A stretch of 64,000 bases of DNA. It comes from Loxodes magnus. Taxonomy: Eukaryota > Ciliophora > Karyorelictea > Loxodida > Loxodidae. The notes below the pieces were generated by a model, which was not told the origin of the DNA, searched no databases, and worked only from the letters and a program-made list of their open reading frames with translations. Location: NCBI GenBank assembly GCA_946699065.1, contig CAMPDV010000360.1, forward strand, positions 186,001-250,000, read 5' to 3'. The translations under genes and the position numbers were made by a program. Positions 38,801 to 50,400 of the stretch are shown here, in pieces; position 1 is the stretch's first letter, and each line of letters starts with the position of its first letter.

Positions 38801-41800
38801 TTTTTAACTTAGCAGACTACTCAAGAATAGATTTGATAGTCCAATCTAAAATGATCGCAAATAACGCTAGTAGAGGAGGATTTACCTCATTGTAAAACTC
38901 TTATATAAGTAGAATCGATAATTGCACATTTCAACAAAATTCAGCTGAATGATCCGGAGCAATTTTTAACTTAGCAGACTACTCAAGAATAGATTTGATA
39001 GTTCAATCTCAAATGATTGCCAATAACGCTAGAATCGGAGGCTTCGCCTATTTACAAAACTCTTATATAAGTAGTATTGAAAATTGCTCATTTCAACAAA
39101 ATTCAGCTGAATGATCCGGAGCAATTTTTAACTTAGCAGACTACTCAAGAATAGATTTGATAGTCCAATCTCAAATGATTGCCAATAACGCTAGAATCGG
39201 AGGCTTCGCCTATTTAAAAAACTCTTATATAAGTAGTATTGAAAATTGCTCATTTCAACAAAATTCAGCTGAATCATCCGGAGCAATTTTTAACTTAGCA
39301 GACTACTCAAGAATAGATTTGATAGTTCAATCTCAAATGATTGCCAATAACGCTAGTAGAGGAGGATTCGCCTATTTACAAAACTCTTATATAAGTAGTA
39401 TTGAAAATTGCTCATTTCAACAAAATTCAGCTGAATCATCCGGAGCAATTTTTAACTTAGCAGACTACTCAAGAATAGATTTGATAGTCCAATCTAAAAT
39501 GATCGCAAATAACGCTAGTAGAGGAGGATTTACCTCATTGTAAAACTCTTATATAAGTAGAATCGATAATTGCACATTTTAATAAAACTCAGCACAATAA
39601 ATAGGAGGCGTTTTTTATTTAACAAACTATTCAAGAATAGATTTGATAGTTCAATCTCAAATGATTGCCAATAACGCTAGATTAGGAGGATTCGCCTATT
39701 TACAAAACTCTAATATAAGTAGTATTGAAAATTGCTCATTTCAACAAAATTCAGCTGAATCATCCGGAGCAATTTTTAACTTAGCAGACTACTCAAGAAT
39801 AGATTTGATAGTCCAATCTCAAATGATTGCCAATAACGCTAGAATCGGAGGCTTCGCCTATTTACAAAACTCTTATATAAGTAGAATCGATAATTCCACA
39901 TTTTAATAAAACTAAGCCCAATAATACGGTGGCGTTTTTTATTTAACAGATTACTCTTTAATAAACTTGGTTTTTTAATCTTAGATTTTCGCTGGTATTT
40001 CTACGAATGGTGGATGATTTGCCTTTTTGAATATATCTTTTATTTTAGAGATTTTTAATGTTTCTTTTTATTAAGACAAGACTTTTCAAAATTAAGGAAT
40101 ACTGTTATTTTAATAATAAAATTTCTTTATTATCGATTAATTAAGTACCGAAAATAATTTTATTTGATTTTTTGGTTCTTTAGATTTTTTAAATAATAAT
40201 ATTTCTTTAGTTTAAGGATGTGCCTTTTATTAAAATTATCATCAATTTGGAAATGTACTACTATTATTCGTTTTAAATTTAGATTCAAATAACTTAACAA
40301 ATTATCTCTCTCCTAGGTAAGAAATCAATGGTTCCTCCTATTTATAAAGTTAGAATTTTACAAAATTCGAAAATAGCAATTTTTATTTAAATTTTTTAAA
40401 GCAAGTTAGTAACAATTTTTGATTGTATGATAAAAATAAAAATTCATTTATTTAGACAATTAATGAAGAGAGTTATGAAACTTTATGTTCTCTTTGCTCT
40501 TAGTCGCTAGAGTTTTGTTCGTCATGTTCGCAAAATAATTCTATTTGCAATTCGTGTTTTTCCCCTAAGAAATTATCTTAAAATAGATGTCTTGATAACT
40601 GCGCTTCAAACGAGTAGGATTATGACAGAAATTCAATTTGCGAGCCATGCAATTTAATACTTTCAAATTGTTTAGAATGTAATTCATCTTAAGTGGAATG
40701 CTTATTTTGTGAAAGTGGATTTTGAATTAATAATGAAAAGTAATGTTAGCTTTGCTCTGATTAAATTTAATATTGTGAACTTTGTTCTATTGATGGTCTA
40801 AATTGTTTAAAATGCTAAAACCAAAATAAATTGTTTTTAGGATAATGCTACTAGAATTGTCCTGAAGATACTTATTAAATTTCGCCATCTGAGTGTAGTT
40901 ACTGTAATAACTCAATCAAAAATTGCTAAAATTGTTCGAGTGATGGAACAATTTGTCTTAATTGCTATTATCCATTCAAGCTAACTAATTAATAATGTTT
41001 ATTTAATTGCATTTAATCTGAACAGGATTAAGACAAAGATTTTATATGCCAAACATGCAGTTAGATTATTTAGTTTTGCAACAAATGCACAGAAGAAGGT
41101 ATTAACTGTATTTAATGCTCAAATCCTAAAAAATTGACTTAAAATAAACGCTTAGATACTTGCGATGTAACATAATAAGATAGTGATACAAACGGAATAT
41201 GTCAGAATTGCGACGTTGTTTTATCTCATTGCGTATAATGTAATCAAGCAGGATCTCAATGCACCAGCTGTAATTTAAGATACTATATTGGAGCAGATAA
41301 CTTATGTCATTCTTGTTCTGATTTCGATCCCTTCTGTGCAGCATGTACAAACGATGGCTGTGTTTAATGCTCAAATCCTAAGAAATTGACTTAAAATAAA
41401 TGTTTAGATACTTGCGATGTAACATAATAAGATAGTGATACAAACGGAATATGTCAGAATTGCGACGTTGTTTTATCTCATTGCGTATAATGTAATCAAG
41501 CAGGATCTCAATACACCAGCTGTAATTTAAGATACTATATTGGAGCAGATAACTTATGTCATTCTTGTTCTGATTTCGATCCCTTCTGTGCAGCATGTAC
41601 AAACGATGGCTGTGTTTAATGCTCAAATCCTAAGAAATTGACTTAAAATAAATGCTTAGATATATTTGATTCTAATTAAAAGGATATAGATTAAAACATT
41701 ATAAAGGACTTAAACTTAACAAATTTTTCAGAAAAATTTGTAAAAATTTCTTGAAATATAAAATTAGTTTTAGCTTCTATAACTGCTGCATTTGGATATT

Positions 41801-43440
41801 CTAAATTAGTTGTTAGTTATGGCTCCTCCAATTGTTGTTAATCTTTTTGATTTGCTTAGTTTTTAGATGAAATGATGAAAATAACAGGCTTCATATCGGT
41901 AATGATGCCTAATGTTTTACAATCTCTTTATACGATAAATAAAGATATTAGTTAGATAATTATTGACTTTTTATGCTTAAATTTAGATTCTAAAATTGAT
42001 TCTTAATAAAAAATATGATATAACCTATAAATCTAAGGTATTAATACAGCTACTTTTATTTCAAATGCAGCTTGTGAATTGTTTAGTATTAGTATATGCT
42101 ATTTAGTTTTTTATATAATTTGATAATTAAAAGATAATAATAATAAGATAGGAAAATATATGGAAAAAACGTATGAGAATTATAGATATTCAGCCTTTAT
42201 AAGAACAGGTATTAATGTTGCTTTAGGTTTGATGATTTCTATTTTATTATAGATTAGATTTTAAAGCCTAGAAGCTTTATACGTTACTATGAATACTTTT
42301 ATCTCATATTTCTTTTTAGTAAGCTTTAATATACAGATTCTAATGATCATTTTCTGTTGTACAGTATTCATTTAGATAAAGAAATACTATTTATTAAATC
42401 TTGCAATATTTAATGCTTAAGAAGCAACAATGGAGCTAATAATGGCAAAGAAGCAATAAGAATAAAGATTTAAAAATCTATTTGATGAGCTTAAAGAAAC
42501 TAATAGACCTTAAGTTATATACTTCTATGCTATTTTTCTTGTAAGAAGAATAGTAGTTGTTTTCATCATGATCATAGGTTAAAATCAGCCAGAACTTTAA
42601 ATTTCATTAGCTTCATTTTTATAATTTATATGGATATGATATTTGATAAAATATAAACCTTTGAATAGCAAAATTATATTTATAATAACTATTATCAACG
42701 AAATTTGGATTTTTATTCTACTTATACAGTTTTCATTTTACATTCATCCAATTAGCAACAAACTAGAATATTTAGCCTTTTCAATTGTAGTAGTAACTAT
42801 GGTTATACTAATATCTAATTATATTATCGCTTTGGTTTTAATTATTTATAGCATTTATTAAGAAAGAAAATAAAAAGCTGAGTAAGTAAGAGTTTAGAGT
42901 TTGTAAGTATAAATCGAACAAAATACAACATCGAGAGATATCCATAATACTACTACTTCTGGAATCCAAAACGCAGGACAAGATTTTAAGATTATAGATG
43001 AATCAGTTTGGAAAGAGAAAAATCAAACTTAAATCTAGGAATAAAAAAGTGATAACATATTTATAGAAAATGAGAGGTAAGATGAGAGAAATGAACAATT
43101 ACAAATTGAAGTTTAAAAAAATTCTTAATTATAAAAATATTAATAAAATACAAATATTTTAATTTATAAATTCATAAATTAAATATAAATGAAATATAGA
43201 TATTATTAGTATTCATCAAAAATTTAAACTCAGAACTTCATTAACACATATAAATACACATATTTAGAGATATTAAATAAATTGATGTCATAAGAGTTCA
43301 CAAAATCGATAAGATAATTAATGTAGTGTATAAAAAATTCAATTAATCGCGCAAAAATTGATACCAAGAACAACGGTGATAAAGATCGGCAGAGATAAGC
43401 CTTCATTCAGGATGGTTAATATTAGCATTATAAATTCTGA
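23896..43440 (+). CDS. Giant secreted beta-helix repeat surface protein with Cys-rich and multi-pass membrane regions
   Basis: ATG 23,896 opens a signal peptide (hydrophobic FLSALFLFQNYSIVAV) and a Cys-containing N-terminal domain. About 95 repeats of 54 residues follow. Each has two beta-helix turns with the F-x-x-N / G-G-x-x pattern of chlamydial Pmp repeats (CSFQQNSA, SGAIFN, GGFAYLQN). Then come a non-repeat beta-helix end (39,905-40,480), a Cys-rich furin/GFR-like region (40,480-41,660), and about seven hydrophobic segments (42,080-42,860) with a charged tail. One frame runs from the ATG to TGA 43,438-43,440, about 6,500 codons, apart from seven small indels at 29,082-33,455 whose net effect is zero. 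TGA inside many repeats and at 40,015, 40,723 and 42,637 is read as Trp. A cluster of TAA around 43,117-43,150 is an alternative end under a Condylostoma-type code. A role in adhesion or surface coat is inferred. Confidence 0.75.
24844..39905 (+). repeat. Tandem array of about 93 units of 162 bp
   Basis: The period is exactly 162 bp, for example GCTGAAT at 24,844 and 25,006, and it keeps frame at 54 codons. Two main unit types alternate: one with GCTGAATSATCCGGAGC (S = C or G) and one with GCACAATAAATAGGAGG. Identity between units is very high (often complete), implying recent expansion or homogenisation. Longer periods of 810 bp (five units) are visible at 26,029/26,839/27,649 and 30,403/31,213/32,023. 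More diverged units precede the array at 24,480-24,840. It lies inside the giant coding region. Confidence 0.95.
41126..41629 (+). repeat. 252-bp tandem duplication in the Cys-rich region
   Basis: Segments 41,126-41,377 and 41,378-41,629 are nearly identical and each encodes 84 residues with paired CxxC-type cysteines (for example CNQAGSQ, CNLRYYIGADNLCHSC). One difference replaces a Cys (TGC) by Tyr (TAC) at 41,511-41,513 in the second unit. The same module occurs in the short gene (4,020-7,324). Confidence 0.9.
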
Positions 43441-43772
43441 CTGAAATGCCTTATAATGATTAATTACAATCTTAAATGGAACTTGCTAAAAGAAGAATAA
43501 AGAAATTGATAAAAACTTAAAAATTTAAATCTAGAAATCACTCTATACGGAGAAGATGAAAAAAAGCAAAAGAAGTAGAAAAGTAAGAAGTGAAAGTATC
43601 TGTTTTATAGTGTTAACAGCTTTGAATTAATTGAAGAAGTTTGAAAAAGTAAGAATGAGTGCATTTGCATGAATAGTTAAGAAGATAAGTATGAAAAGAA
43701 GTTAATGCTTATCTTTGTTTACTTAACTAATATCTTAAATTAACAAGTCACTTTGATAGATTTAATTCTACA

Positions 43773-44460
43773 TCACAAAGAATTTGAATAATCTCTTTGT
43801 TAATCTGCTTCTATTGTAATTTTTTGTATGGATTTGGCGTCTCCTTGTACTCTCATTGCTATTATATTTTCTTTATTTTATAGTTTAAAAGTGATGCTTT
43901 CGATAGTTGGAAAACTTTTACTAAAATGGGCTTTGGAAGTAGATTCCTTCTTAGTATCTTAGAGTAATTTAAGTACCCTGAAGATACATATATCTGAAGA
44001 AATTATCTCTTTAGCATCAAACAAATTTCCCATAATTAAAAAATTAAAGTAATTGAATCTATAGTGTAGATATTCTTTATCTACAAATTAATAAAATCAG
44101 ATTATCATTCATAAGGTTGCTCACTTAATTTGGTAGTATCGATAGTATCGTTTAATTTATATATATTTACTATCTAAGGAGAGATTACCTTAGGATTGCT
44201 GGTTTAAGAAATGTTGAAGCACAAATTTAGTCAATTTTTGGAAGTCTTAGAAAGCTAGCTCTGTACTCGTAAGCATCAATGAATTTCTTTTAAATCTCTT
44301 CTATATCAGACTTTTAAAGCTATGGAAAATTACGTTAGTTAACTAGCTCTCAGATAGGTCTCATTTAGTACATAAGTTCTAATTAATTTATTTGAATTAT
44401 AGCGATCCCAGATCTGTTATTTTAAGACTTTAGAGCACCTAAATAGATTATTTTAGTTAT
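43773..44460 (-). CDS. Hypothetical protein, minus strand
   Basis: A clean reading on the minus strand contains MGNLFDAKEIISSDICIFRV (ATG 44,033-44,031) and continues through KENIIAMRVQGDAKSIQKIT to a TGA at 43,775-43,773. The frame is also open upstream to about 44,460 (YIQIKRYYRYYQIKW). If ATG 44,033 is the true start, the product has 86 residues and begins Met-Gly-Asn, compatible with N-myristoylation. It converges with the giant gene. No family recognised; the plus-strand frames here are also open but less convincing. Confidence 0.4.
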
Positions 44461-44464
44461 TGTA

Positions 44465-45365
44465 TTTTATTTATTGTTATATAAAGAAGAGTCAATAAGA
44501 TTTTAATAGAACTATAGGATATTTTATTATTTTCCATTTTTTAGGTATACTATAAATAAATTAAATTTGATTAAATAGCTTTAAAAAATCAAATAAGGTT
44601 AAACATATCTAAATTAGCAAGAAATAAATAGTTAAATACAACAAATAATTAAATAAAAGTGAGAAATCTGAAAAAATAAAGGAGGGATAACCATATTAAA
44701 TTAAATTAAAATAAAAAAGAAATAAACTATTAAGAGTTTTTAGTTGATTGCTTTTATTTGTAATATAAGATAATTCTATAAGCAATAGTATATTTTATAA
44801 TATTTCAAAAATACTTTCAAAAACTAAAAACCTAAATAACTAAAATTCAAATTTTTAAGAAATGAATAAAGATAACAGGATAAGTTAAAATCATACAAGC
44901 ATATTATAATATATTTTAGTTAAATTTCAAATACCACTAACCAAAACTCTAAGTTTAATTATAGATATATACTTAATCTTGATATTTAATAGATTGAAAG
45001 AAATATAAAGAATAAACTTTTGAATTTATTAATAGTTAGAAATGTGAGTAATTGAAGAATATAATTTTAAGATTATCAGCAAATAATTAAAGTTTGCTGA
45101 ACTTATTAATAATAATTAATGAAATATATAGCATCTAGATATAGAATTTAAAAGTTATTTCTAAAAGTCTTTTAGTAAGTAATTTTAATAATAAATAAAT
45201 TTTATTTTTCTAAATTGTTTTATATTTAAAAATAATTTTCTTTAGTCTAAAGATTCAGAGTTTTTATGATTTCTATGTAAGTTAGTATAATTTTGAAAAA
45301 AAATAAAGAATAAATTGAAGATAAAGCAAAGATGTTTGTTTTACTTAAAACATAGCTACAATCTC
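44465..45365. other. AT-rich spacer, no gene seen
   Basis: Both strands are low in complexity (long A/T runs) with no convincing protein reading and no RNA gene recognised. It presumably holds the promoter of the minus-strand gene at its left and the 3' end of the one at its right. Confidence 0.35.
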
Positions 45366-45369
45366 TTTT

Positions 45370-46650
45370 CTTTTATCTATAAATTATATGTGCCTCTCAG
45401 AATATAAAAATAAATTAAGTACCAAGTTTTATTTTTCTTTTCTCTCATTACTTTTATATCCTTCATCTAGCGTTCTTTCTTTACTCTCAGATAATCTGCA
45501 TTTTATTCCTTTACTATTGTAGCAAACCTTATTAAGAATATTATAATTTTCATTATTTATCATTTTATCCAGGATTTTGAATATATTTATGCTTTAACAA
45601 TAATGTTTTTGTTAATTTCTATCTGACTAAGTTTCCTCTAATTGAAACCTTATTTTTTACTTGGATAATAATCGTTATTTCCTCTTCATTTAAGTTGATT
45701 GTGAAAAACGTTGATTTTTTCTTCGAATTCCATTATTATTACGAAAACTTAGTTTATTTTATTTTAAGTAAACTCTTTTCTTATCTTTTACTTTCAGTTT
45801 TTATCTTTTTAAATTTTAAAAGGAATATTTTCTTAAAGTAGCTTAATAAATTCCAATCTCTTCGTTTTTGGATAAATTCTAATTGCCTTTATATATTGGC
45901 ATTGATCTCAACTTTTTTATTTTAAGAGCATTTGTTCTTATTATTTTTGCTATATTTATAATTTTGTATTTCTTTTTTCGTTCTCTTACCTTTTTGTCTT
46001 CTCTATTAATGAACTACCGAATTCTTTTAAATAGTTTAATACTCACTAAGCTCAATATTCGTCGAAATTTTATCCTAAAAATAATTTCCCTATCTGATAC
46101 TCTTTAGCCTTCTTTTAAAATATAATTCATTCTAATTTTTACTAAAATGTTTTCCCTCGCAAATAACTTTACTTCCTACAGTCATAGCAATTTAAATTTT
46201 TGTAAATTTCGTGCTGAGTTTAACCTTTAAAGTTATATAATAAAAGCAAAGTTAAACTCCTTCTCTTGTTAGAATTTCTATTTCAATATTCTAGCTTTGA
46301 TCCTCAGTACTTCGTAGAGGTGCTTTGAATCGCTAATTCTGTTGTAATTTTAAGTATCTTTTGTAGATAGATTTGATTTCTTAGTTTCAGGTACTATTGT
46401 TAGATGTTAGTAAATTTTAAATGACTAGAGGAAGTTAAAATGTTTATTGAATATATTTGAATTGTTTAAGCTATATAAGTATTACATTTATCAGTCATAT
46501 TTTCAGTTGCTTATTTGATAATCTCTCTTTGATTCTTTTGCTTATAAGATATGTTTATAAGTGTTTCCATTAAAAGATAGTATGTTTCTAATTTTACTTA
46601 TAATTTATTAAATTAAAGTTGAAGAGATACAAATAATAATAAGCTAAGAA
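45370..46650 (-). CDS. Hypothetical Lys/Arg-rich protein, minus strand
   Basis: The minus strand reads as a basic, helical protein. The N-terminal part includes KKSNLSTKDTQNYNRISDSK (about 46,350), and the following part includes MTVGSKVICEGKHFSKNQ (ATG 46,185-46,183), REKRTKK-like basic stretches and an acidic NLNEEEITIIIQV segment near 45,690. Two frames are plausible between 45,900 and 46,200, so one short intron or indel is likely. The G-plus-purine-rich strand bias supports the minus strand. No family recognised. The E2F-like site at 46,989 lies about 340 bp upstream. Confidence 0.45.
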
Positions 46651-46988
46651 CATCCTAAGTTATATCTAATCTATACTTAAGAAAGATATCAAGTAGAACT
46701 AATTTTATTTAATTTATACCCTAATACACTTAATATAGCTTAATTATAACCAAAATTCTAATCAAATAAGATTTACATTTTTAATCTATATTCATCTTTA
46801 CCTAATACTGTACAAAACAAAGTAAGGTAGAGAATAGACTTTAGCATCTATTATATATACTAACGTTTAAAAGCTTAGAACAAACTAATGTGGTTAATAA
46901 TAATAGCTAAGCTAATGAGGCTATTAAATAAAGGTAGTTCTCTTAAGTTAAATATAATATTTTAATAATAAACTATAAATATTTCAAA

Positions 46989-46997
46989 AGCGGGAAA
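46989..46997 (+). promoter_or_regulatory. AGCGGGAAA element outside the cassettes
   Basis: One base short of the full GGCGGGAAA and in a spacer between single-copy genes (upstream of the minus-strand gene at 45,370-46,650 and beyond the 3' end of the gene at 47,445). This is evidence that the motif is not merely a by-product of cassette duplication. Confidence 0.35.
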
Positions 46998-47444
46998 TTT
47001 TCTTTATTTTAATTATTTTAGTATGCTTTTTGGAAGTAGATTATTCAATAGATAGTGTAAATTAACCTAATTTTTATTTAATTAATAAAAGGAAACTTCT
47101 TTATGGATTCATATATTTAGTTTTTTAATCAAATAAACAGCTTCTATTTTATTATTTTAATGATATAAATAAAAAGAACTTTAGTACATTTTTACCTTCA
47201 TAGAGGAACAACAAAATAAGAAATTTATCTTTTTTATCTAATTTAGTCAAGGAAAGTTACATTAAATCCAAAATATATTAGAGAATAAAGTATCAAAATA
47301 CTCTTTACAAGAAACAATCCCACTTAAAAATTAACAATCATTAATGAGTTTTAAAAATTGACTAATATTATTGAGCTTTTTAAATGTAGAAGTTAATAGA
47401 CATAAATTTAACAAAAATTAAAATTTAGGGAGAATCAGTTTTTA

Positions 47445-50400
47445 TCAACAAATCTAGAATTAATAAGAAAATTTTTTTTAAAAGAGTATAACGAAAATGC
47501 TAAAAATCACGAATTTTTGGAATTTAAAAACGTATATATAACTAAATTTGAACTTAAATAGACGAAATCTTATATTATACACATCAAGAAAATTATTTGA
47601 TGTTTTAGGCGTTTTTTATAAAATAAATTAGCAAAGTACTAATCCTGGAATATTATTTTGCCTAACATTGGTGAAAATTTCATTTACTCTATAATCACTA
47701 AGATTATAATTTAATCTTTTAACTAAACATTTGAATTCGTCTTTATCTACTGTTCCTGATCTATTACCTTCCAAATAAACTAGTACAAATAACTCTCTAA
47801 CATTACAGCTTCCTTCTTTAAACTTCTTGATAAGATCATTTCATTACTCTTACTAAATTGCTTAAAAGAATCAAACATCATCTTAATTCTCTTCAAATTG
47901 CTCATCATAAATTTGCTAGATTCTATATAAAGCTAGGTGGGTTTTTTGAATAAGATCCAAGTCGAAGTTACATATAGAGTTAAAAGACTCCTGCAGCTAA
48001 CTATAATCACCATTAGCTAGATGAATAATTCCTAGAATCGTAATTTGAGGTACTTTGAATATGTTTCTAATATATTAAAAAATAATATGATAGTTATTCT
48101 TAAGCTTTATCTAGGTATTTTAATTTTAAATGAGTTCTTATAGCTACAGCAACTACATTATGCTTTCCTCCTTTATTGGAAATTGCTGATTGAACATAGC
48201 TTTAATTCCTTGTAAGCCATAGTTTTTATTCCTCAGTCAATTTTTGATCCTGCTAAACATTGATAATTACATTTTATTATTGTTTAATAGATTTGCTTTA
48301 TATAAGTATATTAGAGTATAATATCTGCATGAAGTAGTTGAATACCTTTTGCTAGAAAATATCTTCTTCTACATTCAGAGCTATATTCTATATACACTAG
48401 AATATTTCCTTTCCTTCATATTGCTTCATTTTAAAGCTGAACAGTATCAAGCAAGTGTTCTTAAAAGTCTCCTCCTGCTTCTTTTCTAACTTAATCTATT
48501 CTACCTTAGAAATATAATTAAGCAATTTTATGTTCTGTATAAAATCTATTGCTAGATTCTTGTTCTTAGTTTATAGGATCTATTAATACACTTGCTCTAC
48601 TCTAAATAGTTCAGAAAGAAATTGGAAGTAGTCTTCATTCTCGTAGATTTACTATTACTTCATCTAAAATAAATGATTATTCATCAGTTTGATTGTTTTT
48701 TCCCATACTTTAAAGCTGTAAGATATATCTCCTATCATCATTGAGAATAGAACATGATAAATGAGATTGTTAATACTAAGGAGATCTAATTCATTTTTAT
48801 TTAAAATTAGTTCGTAAATCTGTTCATGAGCTTTCTCACTTTTTTGCTATATTTTATCGAATTGCTTATCATGCTCTTTTACTATTTCAAATAGTATTTT
48901 ATGATCACAAATGATATCGCTTTTGCCAAAAAATCTATTTTCCTGTCTTGCTGCTTAATATCAGTTATAAGTTCTTACAGTCACGTTTATTAGCTAGGAT
49001 TCAGCTTTTTGTTTTTGAACTTTTGTAGCTAATATTACTAAAGCTTTTACAAGACACTATCAAGTTGTAAGTAGAATATAAGTTCGCAAGCTTTTTAGAT
49101 GTAATCGAATTTTTCGGTTTTCCTTTTATCTTACATTTCTGCTATTTCTTACACTTTCAAATTCTTTAAGCTTTAGAACTTCATTAAAGAAGTTAAAGTA
49201 ATGTATCCTTACAAGTTAAGCTTAAATCAACTCTCCAAGAAGTGATACTATTAAATATCACCGTTGCAAGCTATAAGGAAGGCTTTGACAAAAGAGGTAA
49301 TTTCATAATGAGATTTATTAGGTTTAAGCTTTTGGATGAAGGTAATTAGCTGCTTTTGGGTTTGATTGAGCTCAAGTTACTTTCTTTTCTTCCTAAAAAT
49401 GGTTAGCAAGTGATAGAATGAGATAAATAAATCCAAGCTTTAGATGTTAAGCATCTTCCCTATCTTACTTAAATAAACATCCTCAACGCAGTTTAATATT
49501 AATTGCAAACAATAAGCAATTACTGTTATCTAGTCTTCTTAATTCTTTTCCGTTGCCAACGTTTTTAAGTCAGAATCCTGGATAACATTTTATAAGAATT
49601 ATTACATGGAAAACGAAGCAATCTTAGGGTTTGCAATGAACTAGTTTCACTGAAAAGTTTTATGGAAATCCTTGATCTCGATGATAGGTCAGTTAAAGAA
49701 GCGAAGTAAAGTAAAGAATCTTTTGGCAATTTAAAGTTATTATTAGTTTTCTTATTAATTGCTATCTGGATGAGTATAGAATATCTTTATAAAAAGCTTC
49801 CATCCTTCATATTTTTTTCTGTAAATATTCACTAAGGCAAAAAACACCTTTGCGATGATAGATCTTCTATTAATAGCTTTCACTGTCATTTTGCATACTA
49901 ACGACCAAACTGGTATTTTAAAACTTGTGTAGTCTTATTTAGCAAATTCTTTTTCTTTTGAAAAAAAGAAGGTTTTAAGAGGCTTTGATTGCAGTTATAT
50001 CTTCAGCAAATTTCGTTTTCCATCAAGCTACTATAGTTTTAGTGAACCACAGCTAGTACTGATTCTATTGCGTAGATATTCACATTTCATCCTATCGCTA
50101 AGTTTTACAAATATTATCTCATAATTTAAGCTGATTCTGATTTGATAAGATCATGGGAGTTTAAAATTCCTCATAAGGACCGATAGCTAGTCATCTGTTG
50201 CTCATTAAAATTCAGTTTATATTGTATCTACTTGCTAAATTTATCAGTCAAGGCATCTACTTTATTTTAACACAAAGACTTCAGGAATTTGAGATATTTG
50301 TTATTAGACGGAATTCTGACGTGATTCACAAATTCCTCTATATCGTATTGGCTTTTATCCTTGGCAAATATAGAAGATTAGTTAATCTATTCTATTCTTT

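Noticed and set aside
24844-39905. CRISPR-like or satellite array
   Set aside because: Units are directly adjacent, 162 bp long, keep a reading frame and have no unique spacers, so this is a protein-coding tandem repeat.
41126-41626. Two minus-strand ORFs of 82 codons
   Set aside because: Antisense shadows of the duplicated Cys-rich module of the giant gene.
43189-44460. Extension of the giant protein on the plus strand past 43,440
   Set aside because: The frame is open but gains several TGA close together, and the minus strand from 44,460 to 43,773 gives a more convincing protein; left as an alternative only.
45883-46107. Plus-strand hydrophobic ORF
   Set aside because: Antisense of the Lys/Arg-rich minus-strand gene at 45,370-46,650.
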